Of a DNA stretch of 64,000 nt, positions 1 to 12,749 are shown piece by piece. This DNA is from Physcomitrium patens (lineage: Eukaryota; Streptophyta; Bryopsida; Funariales; Funariaceae), in NCBI RefSeq assembly GCF_000002425.4, contig NC_037262.1:10763243-10827242 (forward strand). The letters are read 5' to 3'. Below the pieces are notes generated by a model. That model saw only the letters and a list, made by a program, of their open reading frames with translations, was not told where the DNA came from and did no database searches. Position numbers and translations under genes: made by a program. Each line of letters starts with the position of its first letter. The first letter of the stretch is position 1.

Positions 1-1513
1 GGTGCATCAAAGGACACTTATAAATTTATTTTATGTTTAGAAAGCTTTCTAAATGTTTTATAAAATTATCATCTACTTAACAAAGTTTTTTTATTTTTTT
101 CTTTCTCTATTTATTAGCTTTATATATATATATATATATATATATGAGTGGTAGAATTTTAGTTTTTTTTAATTAAGTTGATCAAATTTAAATAACATCA
201 AATATTATTAAGGCCTTTGTATGAAATATTTAAAATTTAATGAAACAAGGTATTTTCCTCCAATTATATCTCAAAAAACCTAAAGTCTATTTCTATAGTT
301 ATAATATGAAAAGTATTATATCCTATTATCTATTTTAAAAACACATTATATTTTTTTAAGATCCTCGTCTTGATTTTAGGGACATCAGAGTCATTCAAAT
401 CCAATGATTTTTTTGACTTAGGCACAAAATGTTAGAATAAGATTTTTTTTTAATTTTTAATTTTTAAATGCCCAAAATAATGAAAGCCAATAAGAGGATC
501 AATTATTATATCCAAACGAGTTGAAATAGGAAACAAAACGTGATACTATAAAATAAAGACATCATAACTTCAACAACACTAAATAATCGCCAATTATATT
601 ATTAAAACCCAAATCCTATTCACACTTTGGTAAAGCAATGCTCACATGGATGAACGAATTCCGAATCAAGGTGGGACAGCTTCGGCGAATGTGCTCATCC
701 GTCCTCACCTCCCTTCTCCCTTCAACTTTTGGGCAAGCTTTCATTCACCGCGTTCATCCAACTCAGAGCAGCGGAATCCGGAGTTCGTCCAGCTGGAATG
801 GATGGATGAAATCCTAAAGGGATTTTTCATCCTCTGACCTTGGACGGCAGTGGAGGATGTGGTCAAAGGGGGGGACTCGTAGTAAAATAAAAAAAATGCT
901 TTAATGATTTGGGTCAATGCACTGAAAAAAGTGGATACTTTATCAGAAAGTCAGAGGTCTTTGCCGGCGACATAGTTGGAATCTTCATTCATTGTGCGGA
1001 GGAATAGTGTTATGCATTCACATGTTATTGTTGTTAGAAATAATATTGCAAACTTGTTTTGTGTCATAATGTTAAAAATAATGTCATTTTACCATAGTTG
1101 CAACTGCGTAATGGAATACTATTAATCATATTGTGCGGAACTGTTGTAATTCTCTGGCGTTAAATTAATTGAGGATTGACTTAACAACATGAGTGATTGT
1201 GTTGTAAGTATAGTAGCAATCCTACAAAACACTCTATCATGATGTGTTGAATTTTGTAATATTCATGCTTTTGTCTTTACAGTCATTTTTTTAAAATAAC
1301 TTTCACATGGGTTTCTATTTCTAGTTCGATATTTTTTAAAGGTTTGTCACTCTAAATTTTATAGATTGTGCTTGGAGCTTTTTGCTACTACACCTACTTA
1401 AGTTTAAACAGAAAATTTAGAACAGAACTATTGAAAAAAAAAAAAAATGTTTCAAGTGAATAGAGAACAGACAAAGAGATTTTCAAACAACATAGATACC
1501 CTCTTGAAGGGGA

Positions 1514-1518
<5 letters not shown>

Positions 1519-1555
<37 letters not shown>
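1519..1555. repeat. (AT)n microsatellite
   Basis: About 37 bases of uninterrupted AT dinucleotide, the longest pure AT tract in the first 10 kb. Confidence 0.95.
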
Positions 1556-1558
<3 letters not shown>

Positions 1559-2679
1559 CTAGGTAATGGGCTTTAATCAAAATTAAAAAAGAAAAAAAAT
1601 GTAAATCCACTCTACATAACATCAATCCAATTAAAACTGCAAGGAACAAAACATCTATTTAGCTTACAACCTTATACCTATACCATGTTAGCATCATTTG
1701 GATATGTTACAAGAAACCCAAGAGTGTAATGTTTTAGCTACTACATAAGATTCCAATACTCATCAACAATGCATTCAAGCAACATCAAAAGAAAAAAAAT
1801 GCAACAATTTTTACATAACCAACTATTGACAAAATTAACCAACTATTTTGAAACCTTTGTATAAGTCATTAAAAGACTTGGAGGCAACTAAAAAAACACC
1901 TTGGTAAAAAAATAGACACAACAAGGCATAGGAACAAACAATCACATCTCTCTACTATTTATTTATTTATTTATTTATTTTAATAAGAACCAATTGGAAA
2001 TTTGACATGCTTTAGGAAGGAGCAACAATATTTGGTTCTAATCTCACAATCATCAATTTATTATAAGCATTAGTGCTCTAATAACATTGCATGGCATTGC
2101 TTAGCTTTTTTGTCACCTTACTATTATGTCACAACCAGTTAACAAGACAGAGGAATAACACATTGGATATGAATAGAACAACAATTAATTTCCAGTATAT
2201 ATATTCTCATGTTGTACATTCTATGTAGATGAAATATATTGTTAATATATATATATATATATATATATAAATATATTTTCAACATCATACAACATAATGG
2301 TTACATGTACAATTAGATATGGTTCCAAAATCAAGCATGGAAGACATAAATGTACTATAAAAAGAAATGTGATCTGACAAAGTTTGATTAATCATCAATA
2401 ATTGCTCAAATACAATTTAGCAAGGACTTTGAAAAAAAAAAGATTAAAACATACTTTCAAAACTAAACGTACAGATAATTAATACTTTTGTTAAAAAATT
2501 GCAACAAGAAAAGTGGTGAAATAATATTTTAAATCATAAAACAGTAATCAAAGATTAAGAACCAATTTATATAGAAGCTTATTCCTACGAAACCTTTCTC
2601 TTTTGAATATTGAGCAAAAATCTACTAAAACTCAGAAAAAATATGCACTATTGGATCATTAACAGAAAATTTAAATTCA

Positions 2680-2681
<2 letters not shown>

Positions 2682-2712
<31 letters not shown>
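2682..2712. repeat. poly(T) tract
   Basis: Thirty-one consecutive T. Read on the minus strand it is a poly(A) run, which could be the tail of a retroposed sequence, but no coding body was recognised next to it. Confidence 0.9.
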
Positions 2713-2715
<3 letters not shown>

Positions 2716-3187
2716 GAAGTCAGCATGTTTAATATGCAACAAAAAATGAAAAAAAATTAAAAAATAGGAGTAAGATGCCATGATTTCTAAAATGCAAAAG
2801 ATTAGTCTCCTTTTTAAATTAACTAATATCCATCTAATTTTGGAATATACACCCAAATAATAATAATAACAATAATATATTTAAAATGCTATGTCTGATA
2901 AAAACATGCAAACAATCTATTAGATACACACCATACTGCTGCTCTCTTGCCATTATTTGCATATTTTGAAACTCGTCAATTTACTTATGATTTCACTTTT
3001 CATTTTCAATAGGAACAATTTAGAAACAACAAACCATTTTTTTTTTGTTGTCCTTCTTTCCATCCATTCATTCAAAGTGTTCAACATGTTTGTTTACAAT
3101 CACTCAATCCATTGCTTAAATCACACAACTCACAAATCTCTAAAGAAGAAATTAACAACCCATGTATATATATATATATATATATAT

Positions 3188-3324
3188 GAATGTTAAATAG
3201 ACCCATATTTTTTATTGGTTGCAAATCCAGAAATGGAGGAATGAATCTAGAGATCATTTTTACTTTTCATGATGGTTTGGAAGGGCGGTTCGCTTTAGTA
3301 AAAACTTGGGTCTATTTAACATTC
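3188..3324. repeat. 137-bp fold-back element with 18-bp inverted repeats
   Basis: GAATGTTAAATAGACCCA at 3188-3205 recurs as its exact reverse complement at 3307-3324. The left arm follows directly on an (AT)n tract. The next bases inside the arms keep partial complementarity (T-rich stretch, then GGTT against AACC). There is no coding capacity. This fits a tiny MITE-like element that inserted at TA, or a transcribed hairpin; the sequence does not decide between them. Confidence 0.6.
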
Positions 3325-4479
3325 CTCCAATATGCACATATTCACACACACAAACACAATGATGATGATAATGATGCTGAGAGATAGAATTGAATGCACA
3401 AGAGTGAAGGCAAATGGGGGACAAACACCAATGCTCCACACCCACCCAACATGAGAGAGGGGAAGAAGGGCAAGGGAGGGAAGGAATGGAGGAACCTGCA
3501 AAAAGATCAAGTCCAGCACCACAGCACAGCACAGCACACTCTCAAATGGCCTTGCCACGAGGAAGACTCTGGACCCACAATAGCCAATAATCATGAGGTG
3601 GAATGACCCACCCAACAACACCATCATCAACAACAAAGTGAAACGGATCAGATCTAAAATGTCCAATCACATGGTAAAGGGAATGAATTGTTAAAGTAGC
3701 ACCGCAATCACATGGAAGGGAATGAATGCCAAACCCCGGACTAAAGAGCCAATGCTCTTGTGTAAGCTTAGAAAATCAGACCTCCACAACGAATCAATCC
3801 CATGGTCAACAAAAAAGCCCCTGATTTATTTTATTTTTTGTTTGCAAGGCCCACCTGGCCACAGTTTGTGGTCGATGCGTTGCTGACAGAAGTGTGTGTG
3901 TGAGGGGAGAATCGGTAGCAGAAGCGGTAGCACGGTAGATCTGCACATGCTTGAGTCCACTGGCAGGCAGATCCACTAGAGCAGCAGCAGCCCACGGTGT
4001 CGGTCCTCCCTACTGATGCAACCCACACTGTCCTCACCGATCCTTCCCCGTGCTACTGCAGTGATTGTGGTTGTGAGCAAAATCAGCGCTAGTCTGCACA
4101 TCACAGGCCACCAAGCGGTGATTCCAGAGTGTGGATCGACACTGTTTCGGTTGCTCGGAGAGACGGTGGGACCTGAGCTCGGAGATGCCGGAAGGTGAGA
4201 ATTTCTAAGAGGAAATGTTTTTTTCTACAGACGAAGGGGAAGTTTGTTGTGTCTAACTCGGCTATCGATGAAGTTTAATCATTTGTGGGGTAAGTTGTGG
4301 GATGGATGCCGTGAAATAATTGTCAACGGCTAATTAAAGGCTGCTATAGCCGGGTCTGCTGTTGACTTCGGCGCATGCTAGATTCAATGGCTCATCGCTG
4401 GCTTCTCCTTGGTTTCTACCTACTTCATGGGTTTACTGCACGCTTCTACGGAAGTTGCTGCCGTCGTGTTCGTTTCTCT

Positions 4480-4506
4480 CTCTCTCTCTCTCTCTCCCTC
4501 CCTCTC
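4480..4506 (+). repeat. (CT)n pyrimidine tract in leader region
   Basis: A CT dinucleotide run followed by CCCTCCCTCTCC. Pyrimidine tracts of this kind are common in plant promoters and 5' leaders. It lies about 1 kb upstream of the small secreted-protein gene. Confidence 0.7.
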
Positions 4507-5490
4507 CTCACTGTTCAATGCAGTGGGTCTTCGGAATCTCACTCATCCTGCACTAGTCTGCAGGTGGTGGTGTTGTTGCTTCGGACTGGTTTTACATTCC
4601 CTCCGACACTTTGCTGGCGGTCGCTCCGTGACGTGAGGATCCTTCGGGGTGCGAAGGACAGGTCGTGGGGATGCGGATTTGAGCGGATGAGGGAGGGAGG
4701 GAATTGTGTAGGTATATATTGAAACCCTCGTTTTTATTTTTCTTTTCGCGAAGGTGGAGCGGTGCGGCAGGGAACGGTTGTGGATTGCTAGGGACGACTT
4801 GCAGTGGTGGGCTGGGAAGACGTTGGGATTGATTCGTGACGTCGTTTGGGGTTGAGTTTGATCAGAGATTTGCAATGGTGATGGACAAAGCGGCTTTCAG
4901 GTACTTTTAACCAGCTGTTTTTGTTTTTGCCGGGGAACTCGGGATCTGAAATGAATGGATGGGTCGAGGTCATAGTCGTCACCTTTCTACGCTAGGACGG
5001 TGATCTCACGCGACACCAAGATGGTGTTGTGACGTGCGTAGTTCCGTGCACTCTCAGATCGTGCCATAGACCTTCAAATCAACTGCCTTACTCACTGCAT
5101 GGATTTGTAGCCGTACCAGTACTACCGGCTTGTGTCGAGAACGTAGTATCAGGAACTTAACACCGAGGGTGACGTACTGTGGATCAATCTACAGTTTGTA
5201 CGCTTGAATCTGAGCGTTGTGTCCGTCCCACGCATCAAATTTTCAAAAGTCTTGGTTTGAAGTTTCAGGTCAAAGAGTCGACCTTGGTGAGCGCGGTGCA
5301 AGCACTGTCGCTCCTTGAGCACTCCACTGCACAGGAATGTCGAAACAGTTGCGTCAGAGTAGGGCACTGAAACGTGACTACGGAGCACGCGTCTTTTCTA
5401 ATTGGGTTCAGTGCCAGGCTGCAGGCATCGAACGATCTGGTGCAGGTGTTTAGTATTAGCTTGCGTCGGTTGATTCCAGAATCGCACATC

Positions 5491-5847
5491 ATGTTTGAGT
5501 TAACGAATTTGAGTGCAACGTGCAGATGGCGGTCTTGTTTTCTGGTGGTTCTATTACTTTTGCACTGCATTGGTCTCTCCAACTGCGAGGATAAATTGGC
5601 CACTATTCTCAGCGACACAACCTTGCTTGAGGGCTGTGGTTCTGATTACCAGGTGATCACCACCATTAGCCAAGGGGATGAGGTGATGATCCTGGGCGGA
5701 AAGATTGGGGAATCCGTGTTCGATGATAATCTGTGGCTGTGCGTGTATGTACCCAAGCAACGATTGTATGGTTACGTGGCCGATTATTTCAGCGATTGTG
5801 GTCATGTCGGATATTGCAATCCCCCGTCGGGAGAGTGTCCTGTTTAG
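5491..5847 (+). CDS. small secreted protein with SH3b-like domain
   Basis: The product has 118 residues. Residues about 14-30 are a strongly hydrophobic stretch after basic residues, a typical signal peptide, with cleavage likely near residue 32. The remaining ~85 residues read like a single bacterial-type SH3 (SH3b) fold: a TLLEGCG turn (44-50), the ISQGDEVMILG strand (59-69), LWLCVYV (81-87) and the closing YGYVADYF (93-100). A short tail follows. Cysteines at 32, 49, 84, 103, 109 and 116 could form disulfides. The start at 5491 was chosen because it places the signal peptide at the N-terminus; the frame is open upstream to 5374. An AATAAA-like signal lies near 6113. SH3b domains usually bind peptidoglycan or peptides; the role here is unknown. 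Secretion is inferred and the domain call rests on pattern. Confidence 0.6.
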   Translation: MFELTNLSATCRWRSCFLVVLLLLHCIGLSNCEDKLATILSDTTLLEGCGSDYQVITTISQGDEVMILGGKIGESVFDDNLWLCVYVPKQRLYGYVADYFSDCGHVGYCNPPSGECPV

Positions 5848-6110
5848 ATCGATCTCCACGAACCTGGTTTCAGCTGTTGTACGTTTTTTACGGACTCATA
5901 TAGAGTCCTTCAATTTATTCCTAGTCCTGGAAATGATGCAATTTTCTGTAACAGGCATTGCTATCTATATCGAGAGAAATCCATAACCGGAAGAAAAAAT
6001 ACAAAAAAGTTAAAAATCTACAATTTGTCAAATGTGTTGTACCTGGATTCGGTACATTGCAATATGTGCACTGTAAATAATTCCGACTCGCACGTGAGCT
6101 TACATGTGCT

Positions 6111-6800
6111 TCAATAAACTTCCGCCGCTTTAAGCTCGTCGTGATCAGTTCTGTGACTTTGCCGCGGTGAATTTTCCAGCAGTATGCGGGCACTAAGGAA
6201 TTCTTGTGGAACCACGATAGTCACTTCAATGTCATGTATACTGCTTCCATCGAACTGAGAGGAAAGGATTACCATTGCTGACAGGTCTTTGAAATGCTTT
6301 GCATTGGCAAGGCCAGAATTCAGCACATGCACATATGGGTCTTCTAAAAGCCTCTAACTTCGGCAGTGATATTGTTCAAAAGGATCATATATCCAGGTTT
6401 CGACTGCATTTTCTGACAAGGTTAGAGTTTATGACTAACTACCTTTGATACAAATACACACACATACATTTACACTTTCGACAAACATCTTCCTCAGGAA
6501 CTGCTGAGGATCCCCAATTTGAAGCGAGCGCATTCCAAACATCGGCCTCAATGTACCATCAGCTTGCTTTTCCTGATTGCACTGGGAGACATTCTAGCAG
6601 CAAATTGTGCGATGCATCGATTCTGCGGCTCACCCTGTCTTCCAGTAATCCTGTTCTGGTCCAGAACCGTTTGTTTGGATTTCCTGGCAGAGGCCCTTCA
6701 ATGCAAAAAAATTTGAGCTCCTGATGAAGTGTGTATAAATTAAGGGTTGTGCGCGTACTCCGGTCACAATATTGCTTTTGATGTAGCACAACTCTGAGGT
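6111..6800 (-). pseudogene. 5'-truncated fragment of an unidentified gene
   Basis: Three minus-strand blocks look coding but cannot form an intact gene. The block at about 6559-6789 contains FWTRTGLLED and continues in the same frame, across a TGA, into WYIEADVWNALASNWG. After a plausible acceptor (AATGCAG) the next block starts with an ETWIYDPFEQY-like stretch, meets a TAG, and continues in frame as RLLEDPYVHVLNSGLANAK and onward to a stop at 6111. Composition and residue order look like real protein, including an alternating hydrophobic part (DIEVTIVVPQEF). Nothing coding was seen further upstream on this strand, so the 5' end appears lost. I do not recognise the family. Confidence 0.4.
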
Positions 6801-8408
6801 CGTAGATGTTAAATCATACACAACTTTCATGTGATGTGTAGGTTTTTGCCTGTGTGAACAATCCAGTGAATTCTTTTGAGGTGAAAGGATTGAAGTGTTT
6901 TTTGTTTTTTTGTTCATAAATTGTTGACAAGGCTTGGAATAACTTCAGTTGTGTCCTGTAAGTGAAAAAAATGTTTCAAACATTAGGCTTAAATGTAAGC
7001 TATTGCAACCATGCCAAAAAAATCTTCTGACACCATTTGGCATTTTTCTAAAAAAACTTAAAATTTCTATTACTACGTTGTACTCTCCATAAATATTTTC
7101 TGATTTTTTATTTCTTTTGGATTTGAATCTACTTTTAACTTTTCAAATAAGAATATGTAGATGCTTATATGCCACAACTTTGTTCTGTATAGCTTTTGAG
7201 TTTTTCCTTACTTTTACTTGTGCTACTTCAATTTTATTTTAAGTCTGTTTCTTAAATTATATATTAAAATGCTATAAAAACGTGTGTACAACTGTATCTT
7301 TTACATTATGAAGGTAATCAATAATTTACGTGATTTTCAAATGGTTGTCCAATGAACTATCTTGATCTATTTTATTTACTGAAAATCTAGCTTCAAACAT
7401 AAACACATACACATTCGTACACTTGTATATATACACATAGATACATACATAAATACATACATACACGTATATTAAAACTTAAATGAGATGCATGATCCCA
7501 TCATTGTCAAAGGGCATTTTTTTACATGTAAAAGGCTTTGAGGATGATTAAAATTTAAGACAAATACAAAATATTATTCATAGAAATGACATAACCTATT
7601 CCTTTATTTATTTTTTTCATCCATGAAATATTACTTTCTTCTTAAAAAAAGTATGTGTGTCAAGAAATATGTGCAATATTAGATTCTAAAATTTAATTAC
7701 TTAGAATGACGAAAATATGAACAATATTATGGATGCATATACTACTCAGTGAACTAGAACCACCATTAAAATTACCTCCGATAGACTTCCGAGAAAATAA
7801 TGGTAGCTATTAAAAAAACTTACATAAAAAATAAAAAATATATGTGAATAATAAAATAAAACAAAATAAAATAGGATAAAAATAAAAATTCCGAAGTGTG
7901 ATTCAACGACGATGTGACAAGTCATCCATGACCAATGGTCATAAGGAACTTTCATCCATCCACTTTTGAATTCGCTGTGAGGCTGTTCATCCGTTCTTCT
8001 TCCAGGGTTCCCCATGTTCGTTCCCCCAAGTTCCCAAAGATGGCATTCGTCGAGGCCTTTGAGTCGCGGGGCTGTGTCGCCCAGGTCTGGCTATGGCGGA
8101 CTCTGCATTTCGCCGAGGCCATGACCTGCTCATTATTCAATCTGACGCTTGGAGCTTGGGTACGGCCATGCTCTAGCGCCAACGAGGAAGAGCAGGAGGA
8201 GGAGGATTCTTAGTTTGATTTTCCGATTCCCCCCTGTGATCGACATGTGAATTTCTAGCTTCTTCTACGGCTGGATGCCACCGGAATGGGTACGAAACCT
8301 AATCTTCTCTGAGGCATTGCTTGAGCGATCAACGCTGGTTTGTTTCCATCCGACTCGCAATCCTGAAGCGAAGTAGCCTTGCGGTGCGGAAGGAGAAGGT
8401 GGCGAGCA
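6801..8408. other. Intergenic; NUP54 leader and promoter region
   Basis: 6900-7900 is AT-rich with no coding signal. 7930-8408 is GC-richer and directly precedes the NUP54 start, so it probably holds its promoter and 5' leader. The open frame at 7935-8213 has no recognisable content and ends in a GAGGAAGAG-type purine repeat. Confidence 0.5.
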
Positions 8409-11400
8409 ATGTCGATTTTTGGTACTCCGGCTCAATCCAGTGGGGCGGCGATGGGGTCGACGCCGTTTGGCGCTGGTGGGGGAGGTTTGTTCTCCACGCC
8501 GTCTTCTGTTGCAGCCCAGACTTCGAGCGGGTATGCTCTTTAGCCTTCGCTCTGTGATTTCAGTTGTCGCAGGTCGGAGTTTATAGCTCTCAGGCTCTTC
8601 AACTTTTTCTATCCTCTGCAAGTTACTATCGGTTGTTTTTCTGTTGCTTGGGAAAGCTCTTGGAAAAGAATGAGAGTAGTTCTCAGTGTTACTGTGTGGA
8701 AGCTTTTTTTTTTTCTAAACTCGATCAACTGATAGTGTCCCCGATTCCATGAAGATGATCATAGAAGACCACGTAATTTTTAGTGCTATAGTGACTGGCA
8801 GGCATAGGTCCATGCGCAAACTTTCCTATTGGAAGTTCAATGTGGTCATGAATCAATAGTCGGACCTTAAAACTTTGAATAACTAGCTGAAGTTCTGGCA
8901 AATGGTATCAAGTGTCTGTTTACATGAGAGTATTCTTCAAATCTTTCCAATCGTTGAATGAGTCTCTTTTGTCACGATTTTCAGGTGTCAACCAACCATA
9001 GCAATCAAGCGTAATGGTTTTTTTAGTAGATTTTGAACTCCTGGAACAGCATCTTAGGATGGCACTGGCATTTTTAATGATCTGGTTCGGAGAGGAGAGG
9101 TTTAAGGGCGTATGGGCTCAGGGTTTTAGGTCAATTGCATTGCGGTGGAGATTAATTGCAATATCTTTGACGAGCTTGAATATCAATAATGCGATAGCCA
9201 CCACAGGGCGTCACAGCCCGAACATGTGAGCCAGCTGTTTGATATTCGATTATGTTGTCGCTCAGGTCTGTTTTTGGTGGCGGTGGAAGCTTATTCGGGT
9301 CGACGACACCTGCGTTTGGTGCGAGTAGCAGTGGTGGCCTCTTCGGCAGTGCCACTCCTTCGACCCCTGCATTTAGAGCATCAGGTCCGACCTAGCCTTG
9401 TCATTTTAAAATCCATCTTTTCACCAGCTTTTTTCTCTTTTCATTTTCTTTTTCTTAACATGTGTGTGTGGAATTGAGCTTAAAATGCTGTCAGATTTCA
9501 TTCTCTGCTTAAAGCTTTAGAAGTACATCATCTGTGTACAAGCAAAATTGCGACGAAGAGGTTTTCTCCTCGTGTCCTTAGCTTCAGTTCGTAACCTGAA
9601 ACCTGTAAATTGCTCAACCGTAACCGAGTGAATTTTGAGTTGAATGAAATAATCCACTTTGGTTTGCCTTTGTCAATGCTTCGAGCGAAGCCCAGAAACA
9701 AGAAGGCAGTTTATTGTGTTCCTGCAATTTTACCCCTTTGTAGACTGAAGGTTCAAGTTCTATTGGTCAGGTCAGCAACAAGGCTCCTCTTTGTTTGGGC
9801 AATCTCCATCACCTTTTGGACAGCCACAGGCGACGCCCTTTGGGCAAACTCAACAGACACCGGCATTTGGGCAAACGCATCAAGCATCTACATTTGGGCA
9901 GCCTGGACATAGCCCCTTGTTTGGGGGACAGCAACAGCAGGCATCGCCGGTCAACCAAGCTTCAGGTGGATTGTTTGGCCAGCAGCAGTCAAATGGTTTT
10001 CAACCCCAACCAACGCAGCAGATGAATATGTTCAATAGTAACATAAGTACTCAGATGGCCCCAGTAGCACCGGTGGTTGTGCCCTTGCCTGATCGGGAAA
10101 TTCAGGTGAGTTTTCTTGGAAGATGATCATTTTTTTGTGTTTCTCTAAAGACAGTTTCCATACCTGTGGCGAATGGATAAGTATGCTTGGAAAAGCTGCT
10201 GCTGGTTTCAAAAATTACTTCCTGGTTTTTAAGCACAATGGCATGCTTGTCATTCTAGTTCTGTTTAATTATTAGACTGTGGGCATCTGTTTCAGGCTAT
10301 TGTTGATGCTTACAGAGACGATGTAGGAAATCCTCAAGATTGTTTTAAGGTTGGTGTGAAAACATTCACATAATATGCATTGTATTTGGTGTAATGTTAG
10401 TAAGCTATCTTGCTCATGAATAGTGCTGATGTCTCTGTGTGGGTTTTACGGATTTGTACTGTTTATAACAGTAGAAAAATGAAATGGGATGATGCATTTT
10501 TGCTGATGTTGTTGGTGGTTGTTTCAGTATTTGCTACTAAGCGTCACTGATCCGGCAGCACGCTTCAAACCTGCAGGCGTATCAGATGTAAGAAATTCTG
10601 TCGGACGTCCACGTGTCATCTATACACAAGAGTACTGATCGTGTTCTTTTCGTTTTTTCTTTTGTTTTTGGACGATTCATTCCATGATGGCAGTTGCCAT
10701 AACGGACTGGCAAAAGTTTCAGTTCATTACTTGAAATGGTGATTTATTGTGATTGTGGGAACTTATGTAGATTCTGTGGGCAGAAGCTATGAACAAATTG
10801 GAAGGTTTGGATAGCATGGACAGAGAACGCCTGTGGCCGGAATTGGTGCATGGCTTTAAAGATCTTTCACGACGTATGAAGGTATAATTACACTTTCCAG
10901 TTTTAACTGCAAAGGCCATTTTCAATCCTACTCGCTTCAGTGCTGACATTTACAAATGATCACATGAAAGTGTAGATTTTACGCTGGTGAATGGTTAGTT
11001 TTCATGAATTTAGGCACATTTCACTTATTAAGTTTTTTTTTCACTTATAAATATCATTATAAATCTCTGATGGTGTGAGTAAATTATTCTTACCCTGGGA
11101 ATAGCTTAGAGTGAACTTTCCCCTAATTCTTTTTGAGTGTGTCTTAGTTCATTGAATCTGGAACTATTTCTTTGCTCTTTTAATGTGAGATTTTAGTGCC
11201 TTGGCCAGTTTCAACCTTAATCATGTACTCTGAACTCATAGTATTAGTGTTAGAGACTTCTCTACGAGAGGCGTTTCGTTAGTTGAAGTTCGATGGAACC
11301 TAGTAAGACGATTTTCATGCTGCAGCTCCAGGATGAGGCAAGCACAGCTGATGTGCAGCGCCTTCAAGCAACAGAATCTAATGTCAAGCTTGTAAGTTAT

Positions 11401-12749
11401 CTTTCTACTTTAAATTCATTTTATGGTTTTTAAGTACTGCCTCATTAACAGCAGATGATCTTATCAAGAGGTGTCAGGTTGTCGTTGGCTTTTTGTCAAT
11501 AGTGTGCTTTTGTTCTTGTTGAGTTCTTGTTAATTATCGCTCAAGCATTTTCCAGGGCTGGTTCAAATAGTGTTAGTAGATCTTGCATGAAGTTCTTAAA
11601 GGCTGTGCTCTTCTATCTTATTGATTGTCTTATTGGTGGCTTTCAACAGCTCCGTCGTCATTTTGAAACAGATTCTCTACCTTGGATTCAAAGGCTTCGT
11701 CAAAAGGAGCAAGAGTTGCAACGGCGCCTACTCAAAGTACTTGTTCCTCTTCATATGAACATGTGTGTTTGCAGTTCAATATTTCAAGTTCACCTGTTTA
11801 CTAATTGCTACTTTAAGAATGACATGTAAAAAATCTCGTTTATGACTGTCCTATCAGAGGGATTATTCGAGATTGAGTTCGTGGATGGACTCAGTGGCTG
11901 CATTTTTATTTTTATTTTTTATGGAGATCAGTATGGTTACTTACGATTTAGAATAATCAGAAAAGACTTGAAACTATAATTCGTTAGAGTTTCAGTGGGC
12001 TGCCTTGCATAATTTTTGATACTGATTGTTGACCTTGTGTGTTAAGATTATGAGAATGGTGGAAGCTCTTGAAGGCAAGGGGTTGCATATGGCACTGACT
12101 CGAGGAGAGGCCAATTTGGGTGATCACTTGAGGGGCTTGACACGACAGGTAAATTGTCGGGATTGAGGATAATTATTATTAATATTTTTTTGAAATCTTC
12201 CTGTAGTTATTGTCATTCGGCAAATTAATCCCGGGGAGCTGTCGTTTTGACTGCAGCTTCAAGGAGCCAGTGCAGAGTTGCCTCGAAGAGTGGAGGTACT
12301 GCTTTCTGTATCGCGGATGCAAGTTGGTTTAGGAGGAGGATCACAATCAGTACTTTTGGGCCCTGGAAAGATCGACAACCAAAGTCTTATTGAGATGCAC
12401 GAGGTAATGGCCGTCTTGACTTTCAATGTCGTATTTGAACGTGGCATTAAAATGGACTATGACATGGGTTGTAATGTTCACTCCTCAAATATGCATTATT
12501 CATCTTACAGTCTTGACACCAGGGCTTACGAAGAAATTTGGTCGCTCTGATCATTTTCAGGTACTGAGGCAGCAAACGGAGGCAATCTCACGGCTTGCTA
12601 CAGTTTTAAAACGAGACATGAGGGACATAGACATCATTCTTACGGAAGACACAGAAATGGTTGACGGGCATGTAGATAATGACAACGGCAAGTACCATGG
12701 GAGTCAAGCTCTGGTGGGATATACTAAAAAATTTCATTCGGGTTTCTGA
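8409..12749 (+). CDS. NUP54: nucleoporin NUP54 (central-channel FG nucleoporin)
   Basis: NUP54 is part of the NUP62-NUP58-NUP54 central-channel complex of the nuclear pore. The model has 11 exons: 8409-8530, 9266-9384, 9771-10105, 10296-10349, 10528-10587, 10771-10881, 11326-11391, 11650-11736, 12047-12148, 12257-12403, 12561-12749. All introns are GT-AG, all phases agree, and the product is 463 residues, close to plant NUP54. Residues 1-192 (first three exons) are FG-repeat sequence, with repeated PFG, AFG, LFG and FGQ units rich in Gln, Ser and Thr and almost no charge. The rest is the helical region: PQDCFKYLLLSVTDP, RERLWPELVHGF, LRRHFETDSLPWI, then coiled segments ending in SRLATVLKRDMRDIDIIL. 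The start follows a GC-rich leader. The last exon carries the stop at 12749. A likely poly(A) signal lies near 13111. Confidence 0.93.

Larger units (their letters stand above)
1..3187. other. AT-rich intergenic DNA, no gene seen
   Basis: The stretch is strongly AT-rich, with no open frame that looks coding on either strand. It holds (AT)n tracts at 121-145, 1519-1555, 2244-2269 and 3165-3187 and a T run at 2682-2712. A short open frame at 646-837 lies in locally GC-richer DNA but has no recognisable content. Confidence 0.7.

Noticed and set aside
646-837. 63-codon open frame in AT-rich DNA
   Set aside because: No domain, no neighbouring exons and no codon pattern supporting it.
4375-4875. 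Several overlapping open frames on both strands
   Set aside because: They run through a CT-repeat and look like leader sequence of the downstream secreted-protein gene; the Ser-Leu runs come from the repeat.
7935-8213. 92-codon open frame upstream of NUP54
   Set aside because: Probably NUP54 leader or promoter; no recognisable content and an acidic tail made by a GAG repeat.
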